64,000 nucleotides of DNA from Stutzerimonas xanthomarina (GCF_003935375.1 NZ_RHQM01000013.1:93477-157476), one strand, 5' to 3'. Shown: positions 1-9,870, counted from the first letter of the stretch. Notes: generated by a model from the letters alone, not told the origin. Numbers and translations are program-made.

Positions 1-446
1 AGGCCGCTGACTTCCAGGACCCAGTCGAGCCGATCCGGGTCGCTGCCGTAGGCCAGGCAGGCGATGTTGTAGAAGCGCTGGGCGTCCAGCGCATGGCTGT
101 CCCAGACCGGCACCGGGGAGCCGTCGCGTTCCGCGTGCTGCCATTCCAGACGCCAGTAATCGGCGACGTCCATCAGCTTGGCGTAGAAGCCGTCGCGGTG
201 TTGTTCCTGCTGCAACAGGAACAGGCCCATGAAACCCAGCTGGTCGGCAGCGTCTTCCTCACGGCCAAGCACCGGCAGCTGCAGTTCGCTGATGAGCAGG
301 TGCCCCATCTCGTGCATCAGGGTGAACTCGGAGTTGGCGACCGTGAAGCGGACCTCGTCCACCGACAGTTCCGGCGCTGTTTCGCCTTGCTGCGCCTGCG
401 CCAGCAGCGGCAGAAGCAGCAGCGGCAACAGAGCGAAGCGCTTCAT
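1..446 (-). CDS. DUF4344-type putative metallopeptidase (3' end beyond window)
   Basis: The gene reads leftward from an ATG at 446 and runs off the left edge, so only about 148 codons are visible. The first ~20 residues form a signal peptide ending near AQAQ, so the product is exported. A gluzincin-like HEMGH motif lies at residues 45-49, followed by an EEDAADQLG segment at about 63-71 that could supply the third zinc ligand. This matches DUF4344 putative metallopeptidases, whose substrates are unknown. The start overlaps the stop of the upstream ppk2 gene (ATGA), so the two are probably translationally coupled. The family call rests on motif and architecture; activity is inferred. Confidence 0.8.
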   Translation of the reverse strand, partial: MKRFALLPLLLLPLLAQAQQGETAPELSVDEVRFTVANSEFTLMHEMGHLLISELQLPVLGREEDAADQLGFMGLFLLQQEQHRDGFYAKLMDVADYWRLEWQHAERDGSPVPVWDSHALDAQRFYNIACLAYGSDPDRLDWVLEVSG

Positions 447-1261
447 GGCGTGCTGTCCAGATCGGCATGGGTGAATGGCGCCGGCCGCGCCGGCCAGTCC
501 AGTGCCAGGCGCTCGAACGCGCGGGCGAGCAGGCTGGCGAGGAGCAGGTCGCGCAACCAGCGGTGGTCGGCCGGTATCACGTACCAGGGTGCTTCGCGGC
601 TGTGGCTTTTGCTCAGCACGGCCGCCCATTGCGCCTGCTGCTGGGCGAAGTTGCGGTGGTCCTGCAGATCGCCGAGGGTCAGCTTCCAGCGCTTTTCCGG
701 CTGCTCCAGGCGCCGATGCAAGCGCTGCTTCTGCTCGCCGGCAGACAGCTGCAGGTAACACTTGAGCGGCTGGATACTGGCGGCCGGCAGCTCGCGCTCG
801 AAAGCCAGGATTGCGGACTGGCGCTGCGGGATGTCGGCAGGCGAGCACAGGCCGTCGCGCAGATCGCTGACCAGCGCTTCGTAGTAGCTGCGATTGAATA
901 CGCCGAGCATGCCGGGCACCGGCAGCCGCTCCCGGTAGCGCCTGAGGAAGTCCTGGCGACGTTCTTCTTCGCTCGGCGCCTGGAAGCTGTGCGGCGACAG
1001 CCCCAGCGGGTCCAGGCCACCCAGCACGCGGCGGATCACGCCGTTCTTACCGGAGCAGTCCGGCCCCTGCAGCACGAGCAGCAGGGCGTCGCGGCGGTTG
1101 GCCCAGAGCATGGTCTGCTGTACCCGCAGCCATTCCTTCAGGCTTGCCAGCTGCGCTTGAGCCTGTGCTTTGTCCAGGCCGTAGCAGCGTGCTGGATCGC
1201 TCGCCAGCGCCGCCGCCGGGTCGCACAGGCAGTCATCGAGAATGGCGTCCGCCAGGCGCAT
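443..1261 (-). CDS. PPK2 family polyphosphate kinase/phosphotransferase
   Basis: This 272-residue protein transfers phosphate between polyphosphate and nucleotides in the cytoplasm. A Walker A-type GPDCSGKNG lies at residues 66-74, a Walker B-like FNRSYYE at about 122-128, and a lid segment with KRWKL further on. These are hallmarks of PPK2 enzymes. The FNRS form, in place of FDRS, resembles members that phosphorylate AMP and ADP, but the substrate cannot be settled from sequence. It overlaps the downstream DUF4344 gene by 4 bp and follows yejK by 7 bp, so the three probably form one minus-strand operon. Confidence 0.88.
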   Translation of the reverse strand: MRLADAILDDCLCDPAAALASDPARCYGLDKAQAQAQLASLKEWLRVQQTMLWANRRDALLLVLQGPDCSGKNGVIRRVLGGLDPLGLSPHSFQAPSEEERRQDFLRRYRERLPVPGMLGVFNRSYYEALVSDLRDGLCSPADIPQRQSAILAFERELPAASIQPLKCYLQLSAGEQKQRLHRRLEQPEKRWKLTLGDLQDHRNFAQQQAQWAAVLSKSHSREAPWYVIPADHRWLRDLLLASLLARAFERLALDWPARPAPFTHADLDSTP

Positions 1262-1268
1262 GACGCGG

Positions 1269-2276
1269 TCAGTCCTTGCGCCGCTTGAGCTGGTCCTTCA
1301 GTTGGGTCGGCAGCTGGCGGATGATCAGCATGTCGCGCGCCTCGTCGTACTCGACCTTCGAGCCCAGCAGATGCGACTCGAAGCTGATCGACAGCCCTTC
1401 GGCGCGCCCGGTGAAGCGCTGAAACTGGTTTAGCGTGCGTTTGTCGGCGGGAATTTCCGGCGACAGCCCGTAATCCTTGTTGCGGATGTGCTCGTAGAAG
1501 GCGCGCGGACGTTCCTCGTCGATCACCCCGGACAGCTCTTCGAGCGACATCGGTTCGCCGATCTTCGCCTGGCTGCTGGCGTAGCCGACCAGGGCGCTGG
1601 TCTTCTCCCGCGCTTTTTCCTCGGGCAGGTCTTCGCTTTCGACGTAGTCGCTGAAGGCCTTGAGCAGCGTGCGCGTCTCGCCCGGGCCATCGACGCCTTC
1701 CTGGCAGCCGATGAAGTCGCGGAAGTACTCGGACACCTTCTTGCCGTTCTTGCCCTTGATGAAGGAGATGTACTGCTTGGACTGCTTGTTGTTCTGCCAC
1801 TCGGAGATGTTGATCCGCGTCGCCAGGTGCAGCTGTCCGAGATCGAGGTGCCGGGCTTCGGTCACGTCCAGCGAGTCGGTAACGGTGACGCCGTTGCTGT
1901 GGTGCAGCAGCGCGATGGCCAGGTAATCGGTCATGCCCTGCTGGTAGTGGGCGAACAGCACGTGGCCGCCGGTGGAGAGGTTGGATTCCTCCATCAGCTT
2001 CTGCAGATGCTCGACTGCCTGGCGGCTGAATGCGGTGAAGTCCTGATTGCCTTCCATGTACTGCGCGAGCCAGCCGCTGAACGGATAGGCGCCGGACTCC
2101 TCGTGAAAGAAGCCCCAGGCCTTGCCCTGCTTGGCGTTGTAGCTCTCGTTGAGATCGGCCAGCAGGTTCTCGATAGCCTGGGAGTTGCCCAGCTCCGAGT
2201 CACGGGCGTGGAGCACGGCGGGGGTGCCGTCCGGCTTTTTCTCGATCAGATGGACGATGCAGTGGCGGATGGGCAT
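1269..2276 (-). CDS. yejK: Nucleoid-associated protein YejK/NdpA
   Basis: A 335-residue protein of the 37-kDa nucleoid-associated family, found on bulk chromosomal DNA. I chose the ATG at 2276 because the product then begins [14 protein letters not shown], the conserved N-terminus of the family. The frame stays open for another 35 codons upstream, but that stretch looks like untranslated leader. The C-terminus is rich in lysine and arginine (QLKRRKD). It is the first gene of the minus-strand run yejK-ppk2-DUF4344. No strong Shine-Dalgarno is visible before the chosen start, so the start rests on homology. Confidence 0.9.
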   Translation of the reverse strand: MPIRHCIVHLIEKKPDGTPAVLHARDSELGNSQAIENLLADLNESYNAKQGKAWGFFHEESGAYPFSGWLAQYMEGNQDFTAFSRQAVEHLQKLMEESNLSTGGHVLFAHYQQGMTDYLAIALLHHSNGVTVTDSLDVTEARHLDLGQLHLATRINISEWQNNKQSKQYISFIKGKNGKKVSEYFRDFIGCQEGVDGPGETRTLLKAFSDYVESEDLPEEKAREKTSALVGYASSQAKIGEPMSLEELSGVIDEERPRAFYEHIRNKDYGLSPEIPADKRTLNQFQRFTGRAEGLSISFESHLLGSKVEYDEARDMLIIRQLPTQLKDQLKRRKD

Positions 2277-2440
2277 GGTGGTCTCACGGCTGGAATGCAA
2301 CAGGTTGGGCAGTTTACCCGAGAGCGGGTAGTGCGTGCCTGTCAGCCGAAGCTGCGGTCTGGCGGAGTCGATCTGTGTCAAGGTCGTCTCGCGGCGTTGG
2401 GGTTAGCCTGCTGTACACCAGACGATAGCGGGAGGCGTAG

Positions 2441-3340
2441 ATGAGCGGAACCTTGGACTGGCTGGGTGTGGCGCGCGGTCGTTTCCTGCTGCTGACGCTG
2501 AGCTGTGTGGCGCTCGGGGTGGCCTTGGCAGTGCGCGGGGGTGCGGAGGCGATGTCCTACAGTGATGCACTGCTGGTGATGCTCGGCGCCCTGGCCGCCC
2601 ATGTGGCAGTCAATGCGCTCAACGAATGGGGTGATTACCGCAGTGGGCTGGACCTGCAGACCCGCCGCACGGCATTCAGCGGTGGCAGCGGTACCTTGGT
2701 GACCCATCCGCATCTGCTGGGTCGCACATTGCTGCTCGGTCTCGGCAGCCTGCTGACCTGCGCGCTGATCGGCGTGTTGTTCCTGCTGCGCCAGCCGCCG
2801 CTGTTGCTCAGTCTGGCGCCGATCGGTCTGGCGGGACTGTTGCTGGTGCTGCTTTACACGCCTTGGCTGACCCGCCACCCCTGGTTGTGCCTGTTCGCGC
2901 CGGGCTTGGGCTTCGCGCTGATGGTGCTGGGTACGCGCATCGTTCTCGGCGGCGCGCCGGATCTCGGCGATCTGTGGTTGATCCTGCCCCCTCTGCTGCT
3001 CTGCAACAACCTGCTTTTGCTTGGCCAGTTTCCGGACATTGATGCCGACCGCGCTGTCGGCCGGCGTACCCTGCCTATGCATATCGGCTGTACCAACGCC
3101 GTGCGCGTGGCGTTTGCGCAGTGGCTGCTAGCCTACGGCGTACTCCTGGCTGTGCTGGCGCAGCCAGGTCTGGCCGGTGGCGCACTCGGCTTTTTGACCT
3201 TGCCGTTGGCCCTGCGAGCGGCATGGTTGCTGCGTCGCGAACCGCTGCAGGCGCAGCGCCTGCTGCCGGCATTGGGGCTGAACGCTGCGGCCAGCGTGGC
3301 GACGCCGTTGTTGATGGCCGTAGGGTTGCTGGCGCTTTAG
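2441..3340 (+). CDS. UbiA-family prenyltransferase (membrane)
   Basis: A 299-residue, very hydrophobic protein with about eight predicted membrane segments. Two aspartate-rich motifs of the UbiA superfamily are visible: NEWGDYRSGLD at residues 61-71 and QFPDIDADR at 196-204. They bind the Mg-prenyl diphosphate that is transferred to an aromatic acceptor. It resembles the MenA-like branch more than UbiA itself. No other menaquinone gene is nearby and pseudomonads normally use ubiquinone, so the acceptor is unknown. It diverges from yejK across a 164-bp gap and is followed by an unrelated MFS gene. Confidence 0.82.
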   Translation: MSGTLDWLGVARGRFLLLTLSCVALGVALAVRGGAEAMSYSDALLVMLGALAAHVAVNALNEWGDYRSGLDLQTRRTAFSGGSGTLVTHPHLLGRTLLLGLGSLLTCALIGVLFLLRQPPLLLSLAPIGLAGLLLVLLYTPWLTRHPWLCLFAPGLGFALMVLGTRIVLGGAPDLGDLWLILPPLLLCNNLLLLGQFPDIDADRAVGRRTLPMHIGCTNAVRVAFAQWLLAYGVLLAVLAQPGLAGGALGFLTLPLALRAAWLLRREPLQAQRLLPALGLNAAASVATPLLMAVGLLAL

Positions 3341-3440
3341 CGTTCCGCGAGAGCGGAGGGCACCCGATCGGACACATGGGGTGACGAAAGAAAGGCTTAA
3401 CTGAGTAAACTGGTCGCCTTTTCTTCGAGGAATGACCCCC

Positions 3441-4652
3441 ATGACCGCTGCATGGCGCAACTCTGCCTGGATTCTCGCTGGTGGCTCGCTGATCCTCGCG
3501 ATTTCGCTGGGTGTGCGCCACGGCTTCGGTCTGTTCCTGCCGCCCATGAGTGCCGAGTTCGGCTGGGGTCGCGAGGTGTTCGCCTTCGCCATCGCGATAC
3601 AGAACCTGATCTGGGGCCTGGTGCAGCCGGTGACTGGCGCGCTGGCCGATCGCTTCGGCGTGGCTCGTGCGGTGCTGATCGGCGGCATTCTCTACGCCGT
3701 TGGGCTGGCATTGATGGCGGTGTCCGATTCGCCGACGACCCTGACGCTGAGTGCCGGGCTGCTGATCGGACTGGGGCTGTCAGGCACCTCGTTCTCGGTG
3801 ATCCTCGGCGCAGTCGGGCAGGCGGTTCCGCCGGAGAAGCGCAGCATGGCGATGGGCATCGCCAGCGCTGCGGGCTCCTTCGGCCAGTTCATCATGCTGC
3901 CCGGCAGCCTGGGGCTCATCGAGTGGCTGGGGTGGTCCTCGGCGCTTATGGCGCTCGGTTTGCTGGTGGCGCTGATCGTGCCGCTCGCGGGGATGATGCG
4001 CAGCCCCGCGCGGCCTCCGGCGGCACCCGGAACTCAGCAGTCGCTTGGCGAGGCGCTGCGCGAAGCGGCCGGGCATTCCGGGTTCCGTCTGCTGGCGCTG
4101 GGCTTTTTCGTCTGCGGCTTTCAGGTGGTCTTCATCGGTCTGCACCTGCCGGCCTATCTGGTCGATAAGCATCTGCCGGCGCAGGTCGGTACCACGGTGC
4201 TGGCACTGGTCGGGCTGTTCAACGTCGTCGGCACCTACACTGCGGGCTGGCTGGGCAGCTGCTACTCCAAGCCAAAGCTGCTGGCCGGGTTGTATCTGAT
4301 TCGCGGGGTGGTGATCAGTGTTTTCCTGCTGGCGCCGCTGAGTGTCTGGAGCGCGTACGCATTCGGCATCGCCATGGGCTTGCTGTGGCTGTCCACGGTG
4401 CCACTCACCAACGGTACGGTGGCGACCATGTTCGGCGTGCGCAACCTGTCGATGCTCGGCGGTATCGCCTTCCTTTTCCATCAGCTGGGCTCGTTCTTTG
4501 GCGGCTGGCTGGGCGGGTGGCTGTACGACCGTACCGGCAGTTACGACCTGGTCTGGCAGATCGCGATCGCGCTGAGCCTGATGGCGGCGGTACTCAACTG
4601 GCCGATTCGTGAGCAGCCGGTCGAGCGCCTGCGCGAGGCGCAGGTCAACTGA
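3441..4652 (+). CDS. MFS transporter
   Basis: A 403-residue major facilitator with twelve predicted membrane helices and the loop motif GALADRFG after helix 2. It resembles the monocarboxylate/oxalate-type MFS branch, so the substrate is probably a small organic acid, but this is not proven. Two ATGs compete, at 3432 and 3441. The GAGGA at 3427-3431 abuts the first but sits about nine bases before the second, so I prefer 3441. Its stop shares a base with the start of the next small ORF (TGATG). Confidence 0.82.
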   Translation: MTAAWRNSAWILAGGSLILAISLGVRHGFGLFLPPMSAEFGWGREVFAFAIAIQNLIWGLVQPVTGALADRFGVARAVLIGGILYAVGLALMAVSDSPTTLTLSAGLLIGLGLSGTSFSVILGAVGQAVPPEKRSMAMGIASAAGSFGQFIMLPGSLGLIEWLGWSSALMALGLLVALIVPLAGMMRSPARPPAAPGTQQSLGEALREAAGHSGFRLLALGFFVCGFQVVFIGLHLPAYLVDKHLPAQVGTTVLALVGLFNVVGTYTAGWLGSCYSKPKLLAGLYLIRGVVISVFLLAPLSVWSAYAFGIAMGLLWLSTVPLTNGTVATMFGVRNLSMLGGIAFLFHQLGSFFGGWLGGWLYDRTGSYDLVWQIAIALSLMAAVLNWPIREQPVERLREAQVN

Positions 4653-4771
4653 TGCGGCCGCTCTGGCTGGGTGTGAGCGTCGCTCTGATGCTGGGCCTGC
4701 TGATGCTGGCCTGGTGGGGCTGGCAGCGTGGCGGCCTGGCGCTGCTGCAGATGGGGCTGGGCACCTGCTGA
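4652..4771 (+). CDS. 39-residue predicted single-span membrane protein
   Basis: A short ORF whose ATG overlaps the MFS stop codon (TGATG). The product begins MRPLWLGVSVALMLGL, has one hydrophobic helix of about 20 residues ending in WWGW, then QRGG, and ends MGLGTC. One-base overlap and the membrane character suggest translational coupling and perhaps a small accessory subunit of the transporter. There is no family assignment. The evidence is coupling, hydrophobicity and a clean stop, so this remains a candidate gene. Confidence 0.5.
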   Translation: MRPLWLGVSVALMLGLLMLAWWGWQRGGLALLQMGLGTC

Positions 4772-5116
4772 TTCCAGCTGGTCTGCGATCTCGTGATTCC
4801 TTCTTTTCCGCGTGGCCGGCTTATCCGGTCGCGCCAAAGCTGCCATGCCCGCAATAGTGATCTCGTGGCCTCGCTCTGCAGTTCGAAAGCGGCGACGAAC
4901 GTGACGGAATCAATTCGGTATTCATCGCTCCAAAGCGAAGCGGCGTAGAAGAAGTTAAGAACAAATCGCCGGTTCTTAGCAGCAACCTATCGGCTTTTGT
5001 GCGTACGCCTGCGATCGAGTGGCAGCCTGGAAACCCTGTTCTAAGCTCGGCTGTCGCATAACCGTCATCAACAGTTGGTAAATACCTGCGGCACGCAGTC
5101 AATGGAGCAACAAGCA
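4772..5116. other. Intergenic region with a short inverted repeat
   Basis: There is no convincing gene in these 345 bases. A 7-bp inverted repeat, TAAGAAC (4956-4962) and GTTCTTA (4972-4978), with a 9-base spacer could be an operator or a weak hairpin. Base composition is lower in G+C than in the neighbouring genes. The promoter of the 63-residue gene that follows should lie here, but I cannot pick out a confident -35/-10 pair. Confidence 0.5.
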
Positions 5117-5308
5117 ATGTCCACCCTTACCGAACTCGCCCAACAAATCGCCAAGCTCTATCCATTGAAGGACAAGCGTGTAGGCAAGCGTTATCGCGTG
5201 GTAGGCGAGCTGGCCGGGATGACCGAACTGGAAGAGATCAACGGTGAACCGCGCTATATCCAGACCATGGCGCTGAAGAACAAGCAGCTCTGGGACGTGG
5301 CGGTCTAA
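5117..5308 (+). CDS. Conserved-looking 63-residue hypothetical protein
   Basis: A small soluble protein beginning MSTLTELAQQIAKLYPLKDK, with a basic centre (KRVGKRYR) and a C-terminus ending LWDVAV. I do not recognise a family. The ATG at 5117 is preceded by GGAG at 5104-5107, about nine bases upstream. An ATG at 5102 in the same frame lacks such a site. It stands alone between the MFS unit and rlmF on the opposite strand. The codon pattern looks coding and the frame is clean, so a real gene is likely. Confidence 0.65.
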   Translation: MSTLTELAQQIAKLYPLKDKRVGKRYRVVGELAGMTELEEINGEPRYIQTMALKNKQLWDVAV

Positions 5309-5335
5309 ACCTTTCCGTTGACTCCTGCCTGAATT

Positions 5336-6331
5336 TCACCCTTTCGCCCAGCGCTCGGCGCGCCAACTCGCCTGCTCCGGTTGACTCAGGAAGGTCCAGG
5401 CGACGAAGCGGCTCTTCTTCTGCCCCTGAGCCATGTCCAGCGTGTGCATCTGGCGGGCACCGAGGCGTTTCAGCCGCGCCTCCAGCGGCGCCACGTTGGC
5501 GCCCTTCGATACCAGGGTGCTGAACCAGTAGACCTGTCCGGCGAACGCGACGCTTTCCTCCGCCATGCGCGCGACAAAGGCCGCTTCGCCACCTTCGCAC
5601 CAGAGCTCTGCCGCCTGACCGCCGAAATTGAGCGCGGGTAGTTTGCGGCTCGGATCGAGCTTGCCGAGGTTACGCCACTTGCGCTGGCTGCCACTGCTGG
5701 CTTCGGCCTGTGACGCATGGAAGGGCGGATTGCACAACGTCAGGTCGAAGCGATCCTCCGGCAACATCACCCCCTTGAAGATGTGCTTCGGCGCCGCCTG
5801 CTGTCTCAGCTCGATGGCCTTGGCGAGGCCATTGGCCGAGACGATGGTGCGTGCCGAGGCCAGAGCGGTGGTGTCGATATCGCTCCCGGTGAAGTGCCAG
5901 CCGTACTCCCGATGGCCGATCAGCGGGTAGATGCAGTTGGCCCCGGTGCCGATGTCCAGTGCGCGGATCGCGGCGCCGCGGGGTATCGCGCTGGCCTTGT
6001 GCTCTCCGAGCAGGTCGGCCAGGCCGTGCAGATAATCGGCGCGCCCGGGCACCGGCGGGCACAGGTAGCCCGGCGGGATATCCCAGTGCTGGATGCCGTA
6101 GAACTGCCGCAGCAAGGCGCGGTTGAATACCCGCACCGCATCCGGGTTGGCGAAGTCGATGCTTTGCTTGCCGTAGGGATTGAGGATGACGTACTCGGCC
6201 AGCTCCGGGCAGCCAGCAATCAGCGCCGGGAAGTCGTAGCGGCCGGTATGGCGGTTGCGTGGATGCAGTACGGCCTTGCCGGGTTCGGCACGGCCGGGCT
6301 GCGGAGTCGAGGATGGGGATCTGCGCGGCAT
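5336..6331 (-). CDS. rlmF: 23S rRNA (adenine(1618)-N6)-methyltransferase RlmF
   Basis: A 331-residue SAM-dependent methyltransferase acting on A1618 of 23S rRNA. From the ATG at 6331, the SAM-binding loop DIGTG is at residues 126-130 and the catalytic NPPFH of N6-adenine methylases at 201-205. The family signature region with [10 protein letters not shown] follows the basic N-terminus. The frame remains open upstream to 6433, inside the neighbouring MFS gene; I reject that longer version because family proteins start near [12 protein letters not shown]. It is the last gene of a minus-strand run. Confidence 0.9.
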   Translation of the reverse strand: MPRRSPSSTPQPGRAEPGKAVLHPRNRHTGRYDFPALIAGCPELAEYVILNPYGKQSIDFANPDAVRVFNRALLRQFYGIQHWDIPPGYLCPPVPGRADYLHGLADLLGEHKASAIPRGAAIRALDIGTGANCIYPLIGHREYGWHFTGSDIDTTALASARTIVSANGLAKAIELRQQAAPKHIFKGVMLPEDRFDLTLCNPPFHASQAEASSGSQRKWRNLGKLDPSRKLPALNFGGQAAELWCEGGEAAFVARMAEESVAFAGQVYWFSTLVSKGANVAPLEARLKRLGARQMHTLDMAQGQKKSRFVAWTFLSQPEQASWRAERWAKG

Positions 6332-6402
6332 CTGATCAGCGGGAGGTTGGCGGCTGGGGCGCGCATTGTCCCACAACCGCTGCCCGCGGATAGGTCTCGT
6401 TG

Positions 6403-7572
6403 CTAACGGCGGCGCGGCACCATCAGCATCCACAGCAGGCCCCAGAGCAGTGCCCCGGCGCCGAGCCAGAAGGCGCTGTGCAGGCTGCCGCCCATGCCCA
6501 TCCAGATGCTGGTCAGCCAGGGGGCGGCGAGCTGGGTCAGGCCGTAGAGTGCGATCAGCGCCGCTGACAGCCGCGGCCCCTGGTGTGGATGCAGCGCCCG
6601 CGCCAGGCGCTGGGTCAACAGCACGGTGCCGAGAAAGGTGCCGCCAACCAGTACCGCACAGAGCAGGATGCCGACCGCGCCGGGCAGCAGCAGCGCGGCC
6701 AGTACGCCGAGCAGTTGGGTGAGATAGCTCAGGCGCAAGGCGATGTCGTCACCCATGCGCACGCCGAGACGATTCCACAGCCAGGGCGCCGGCAGCGTCG
6801 CCAACGCCACCACCAGCCAGCTGCCACCGATGAGGAAGTCACCAGGCTCCACCTGCAGACGCGCGACCATCGGCAGGAAAGTCATCGGCAGGATGTAGCC
6901 CATGCCGGCGCCAGCGTAGGAAAGAAACAGCGGTGTGCTGGAGCGATCGAGCAGCTTGCCGCTGGGTGGCTCCTCCGCAGAATGGGCCTGTTCCTCGTCA
7001 GGCATGTCCAGCCGCGACAGCTGCCGCCAGCCCCACCAGGCCAGCGGTATCGAAAGCAACGCCGCCGGCCACCAACGCTCGGCTCCCAGCAGATACCCGT
7101 CGCTCAGGCTCACCAGCAAACTGGAGAGAATCAGCCCGACGCAGACACCGAGATAGACCAGGCCGCTGGAGGAAACGCGCTGCTGTCGCGCCAACCATTC
7201 GAGGATCAGCGAAGGCGCCTGGACGAATACCAGACCGTTGCTGATGCCATTGGCCAGGCGCAATGCGGCGAGGGCGTCAGCGGATTCCGCCTGGGTCTGC
7301 AGCAGGGCGCTCAAGACGTGTAGCGCCAGTGCCCAAGGCAGCGTACGGCGGATCTGCGCGACGCGATGCCAGCGCACCGCGAGCAGGGCGCCGATCAGAT
7401 AGCCCAAGTAGTTCCAGCTGGCGATGCTGGCGCCTTCCTGCACGGTCAGCAGACCGTCCTCCACCAGCCAGGGCAGCAGCGGGGTATAGACGAAGCGGCC
7501 AAGGCCATGGACGACCAACAAGAGAACGGCACCGGCCAGCAGGACCGGAAACAGGGCGACACGCTGAGGCAT
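6403..7572 (-). CDS. YbfB/YjiJ-family MFS transporter
   Basis: A 389-residue protein with twelve predicted membrane helices. The motif [10 protein letters not shown] at residues 25-34 is the signature of the YbfB/YjiJ branch of the major facilitator superfamily. Substrates of this branch are not established. It lies 110 bp downstream of the SLC13 permease gene and 71 bp upstream of rlmF on the same strand. Co-transcription is possible but the gaps are wide enough for separate promoters. Confidence 0.85.
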   Translation of the reverse strand: MPQRVALFPVLLAGAVLLLVVHGLGRFVYTPLLPWLVEDGLLTVQEGASIASWNYLGYLIGALLAVRWHRVAQIRRTLPWALALHVLSALLQTQAESADALAALRLANGISNGLVFVQAPSLILEWLARQQRVSSSGLVYLGVCVGLILSSLLVSLSDGYLLGAERWWPAALLSIPLAWWGWRQLSRLDMPDEEQAHSAEEPPSGKLLDRSSTPLFLSYAGAGMGYILPMTFLPMVARLQVEPGDFLIGGSWLVVALATLPAPWLWNRLGVRMGDDIALRLSYLTQLLGVLAALLLPGAVGILLCAVLVGGTFLGTVLLTQRLARALHPHQGPRLSAALIALYGLTQLAAPWLTSIWMGMGGSLHSAFWLGAGALLWGLLWMLMVPRRR

Positions 7573-7682
7573 GGAGTCTGTTCTTTTTAGAATGAGAGCT
7601 GGAGCTTAACGGCTGGCCCTTTCAGCCGCCATGCCACTTTTCGCTGGCTACCCGTCGGTGGGTGTCCCGAGGCAGCCGGCAT

Positions 7683-9509
7683 TCATAGCGGAAACAGCAG
7701 CGGCACCAGCAGCACCGAGACGATCATGATCAGCGCGGTAAAGGGCACGCCAACTCGGACGAAGTCGGCGAAGCGGTATTGCCCGGGACCGAGCACCAGG
7801 GTGTTCACCGGCGAGGAAATCGGCGTCATGAACGCGGCTGAGGCGGCCAGCGCGACGATCATGGCGAACGGATAGGGCGAGGCGCCCAGCTGTTCGGCGG
7901 TGGACAGCGCAACGGGTGCCATCAGCACAGCCGTCGCCGTGTTGGAGATGAACAGCCCGATCACTGCGGTCAGCAGAAACAGGCAGGCGAGCAAGGCATG
8001 CGGTCCGGCGTCGCCGAGCAGGCCGACCAGCCCCGATGTCGCCAGGGCGATGCCGCCGGTCTTCTGCAACGCCAGGGCGAACGGCAGCATGCCGACGATC
8101 AGCACCAGGCTTTGCCAGTGAATCGCCTTGTAGGCGCTGTCCATGTCGATGCAGCGGAACAGGCCCATGACCAGGCAGCCAATCAGCGCCGCCAGCACGT
8201 TGGGCACCAGGCCGCTGACCATCAATGTCACCATCACCGCCAGCCCGAGCAGCGCGAACGGTGCCTGGTTGGCCGCGGGCGCCACATCGTCCACCTCGGC
8301 CGGCAGGCTCAGCACGAGGAAGTCGCGGCTCATGCCCTGCAGACGGTGAATGTGCTTCCAGCTGCCGGCCACCAGCAGCGTATCGGCTGGCTTGAGCTTT
8401 TCATCCACCAGCAGCCCCTGCAGGGCTTGGCGATTGCGGCGCAGACCGACCACGTTGAGCTTGTGCCGGCTGCGAAAACCCAGTTGCTGGATTGTCTTGC
8501 CCGGTAGGCGCGAATCCGGTGGCAGCGCCACTTCCGCCAGCCCCAGCTCGCGACCGTGCACCGAATAGTAGGAGGTGCTGAGTTGCAGGGGTTCGAGGCC
8601 CAGCTCCTGATAGGCGCCGAGCAGGCCGATGGCCGGGCTGGCCAGATCGACCAGCAGCACATCGCCGACGAACAGTTCGGTATTGCCCGTCGCGATCAGC
8701 AGAAGGTTGCGAAAGCGGTCATGGCGTTCCACGGCGATCACGTTGATGCCGTACTGGGTTCGCAGCTTCAGCTCGTCCAGCGCCTGGTTGGCGAGAATCG
8801 ATCCCGGCATCACCCGCAGTCGCCGCTCGCGTTCTTCCAGTCGATACTCCCGCGCCAGATCCGCCAGCGTATGGCGATGTTCTGTCGTTTCGCTGCGCTT
8901 GTCGCTGCCCAGCCAGCGGCGCGCCAGCAGCATGTAGCCGACGCCGAGCAGCAGAATCGCCAGGCCGATGGGGGTGAAATCGAAGAAGGAGAAGCCGTCG
9001 AGCCCGGCGCGGCGCAGTTCGCTGTTGATCACCAGGTTCGGCGGCGTCGCCACCAGCGTCAGCATGCCGCTGATCAGGCCGGCGAACGCCAGCGGCATCA
9101 TCAGCCGCCGTGGCGAGACCTTCATGCGATTGGCGATGCCGAGCACCACGGGAATGAAGATCGCCACCACGCCGGTCGAACTCATCACCGAGCCGAGCGC
9201 CGCGACTGCCAGCATCAGCAGAATCAGCAAGCGGGTCTCGCTGCTGCCGGCGGTACGCATCAGCCAGTCGCCCAGGCGATAGGCGATGCCGGTGCGCACC
9301 AGGCCGTCGCCGATGACGAACAGGGTGGCGATCAGCACCACGCTCGGATCGCTGAAACCGGCCAGTGCCTCCTGCACGCTGAGCACACCAGTGAGCGGCA
9401 GCGCGACCATGGCCAGTACCGCCACCACGTCCATGCGTGGCTTGTTCAGCGCGAACAGGCCGATGCAACCGGTGAGCAGGCCGAGAACCAGCAGCAGGTC
9501 GCCACTCAT
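7683..9509 (-). CDS. SLC13-family permease with two RCK/TrkA-C domains
   Basis: A 608-residue inner-membrane transporter of the DASS/SLC13 type. Membrane helices in residues 1-195 and about 420-608 flank a cytoplasmic insert of ~220 residues that looks like two TrkA-C (RCK_C) regulatory domains. Family helices with SSTGVVAIFIP and TPPNLVINSEL (N-terminal half) and SNTATAVLMAP (C-terminal half) are visible. Relatives carry sulfate or dicarboxylates with sodium; the substrate here is not fixed. It starts 6 bp after the winged-helix gene, which follows nhaD, suggesting a cation-linked transport operon. Confidence 0.85.
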   Translation of the reverse strand: MSGDLLLVLGLLTGCIGLFALNKPRMDVVAVLAMVALPLTGVLSVQEALAGFSDPSVVLIATLFVIGDGLVRTGIAYRLGDWLMRTAGSSETRLLILLMLAVAALGSVMSSTGVVAIFIPVVLGIANRMKVSPRRLMMPLAFAGLISGMLTLVATPPNLVINSELRRAGLDGFSFFDFTPIGLAILLLGVGYMLLARRWLGSDKRSETTEHRHTLADLAREYRLEERERRLRVMPGSILANQALDELKLRTQYGINVIAVERHDRFRNLLLIATGNTELFVGDVLLVDLASPAIGLLGAYQELGLEPLQLSTSYYSVHGRELGLAEVALPPDSRLPGKTIQQLGFRSRHKLNVVGLRRNRQALQGLLVDEKLKPADTLLVAGSWKHIHRLQGMSRDFLVLSLPAEVDDVAPAANQAPFALLGLAVMVTLMVSGLVPNVLAALIGCLVMGLFRCIDMDSAYKAIHWQSLVLIVGMLPFALALQKTGGIALATSGLVGLLGDAGPHALLACLFLLTAVIGLFISNTATAVLMAPVALSTAEQLGASPYPFAMIVALAASAAFMTPISSPVNTLVLGPGQYRFADFVRVGVPFTALIMIVSVLLVPLLFPL

Positions 9510-9515
9510 GGTCGA

Positions 9516-9812
9516 TCAGGGATATTCGAGAATGGATTTGATACGCGGCAGGTTGCGCTCGATCCAGCCCTTGTCGATGGCACCCCAGTCGCGGATGGCG
9601 TAGTGGCCGGCATTGTGGCGTTCGCCGTCGTCCTGCTCGAAGCTGCAGTCGATGTCCAGCTCCGCGAGCGCGGCAAGGGTGTCCTGGGCGGTGCGCCGCG
9701 GCATGCCGGTCGCGGCCATCAGTGCAGGGACACTGCAGGCGGTGCCGCTGTCGATCAGCCAGGCGACGTAGAGTCGGCGATAGAAACTGGTTTTGGTCTT
9801 GCTGACGGTCAT
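9516..9812 (-). CDS. Small winged helix-turn-helix protein
   Basis: A 98-residue protein. Residues 8-55 form a likely winged helix-turn-helix, with LIDSGTACSVPALMAATGMP followed by RRTAQDTLAALAELDI as the turn and recognition helix. The rest is a short acidic/histidine-bearing wing and a C-terminal helix. It lies between nhaD and the SLC13 permease, ending 6 bp before the latter. It may regulate this ion-transport group, but that is inference from position and fold. Similar small proteins occur in Pseudomonas without a known function. Confidence 0.7.
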   Translation of the reverse strand: MTVSKTKTSFYRRLYVAWLIDSGTACSVPALMAATGMPRRTAQDTLAALAELDIDCSFEQDDGERHNAGHYAIRDWGAIDKGWIERNLPRIKSILEYP

Positions 9813-9870
9813 GGAAGGTCCCTGGCCAGGTCGTCTGTGGGGGCAGCGACCTGGCCAGGCTCGCTGCGGT

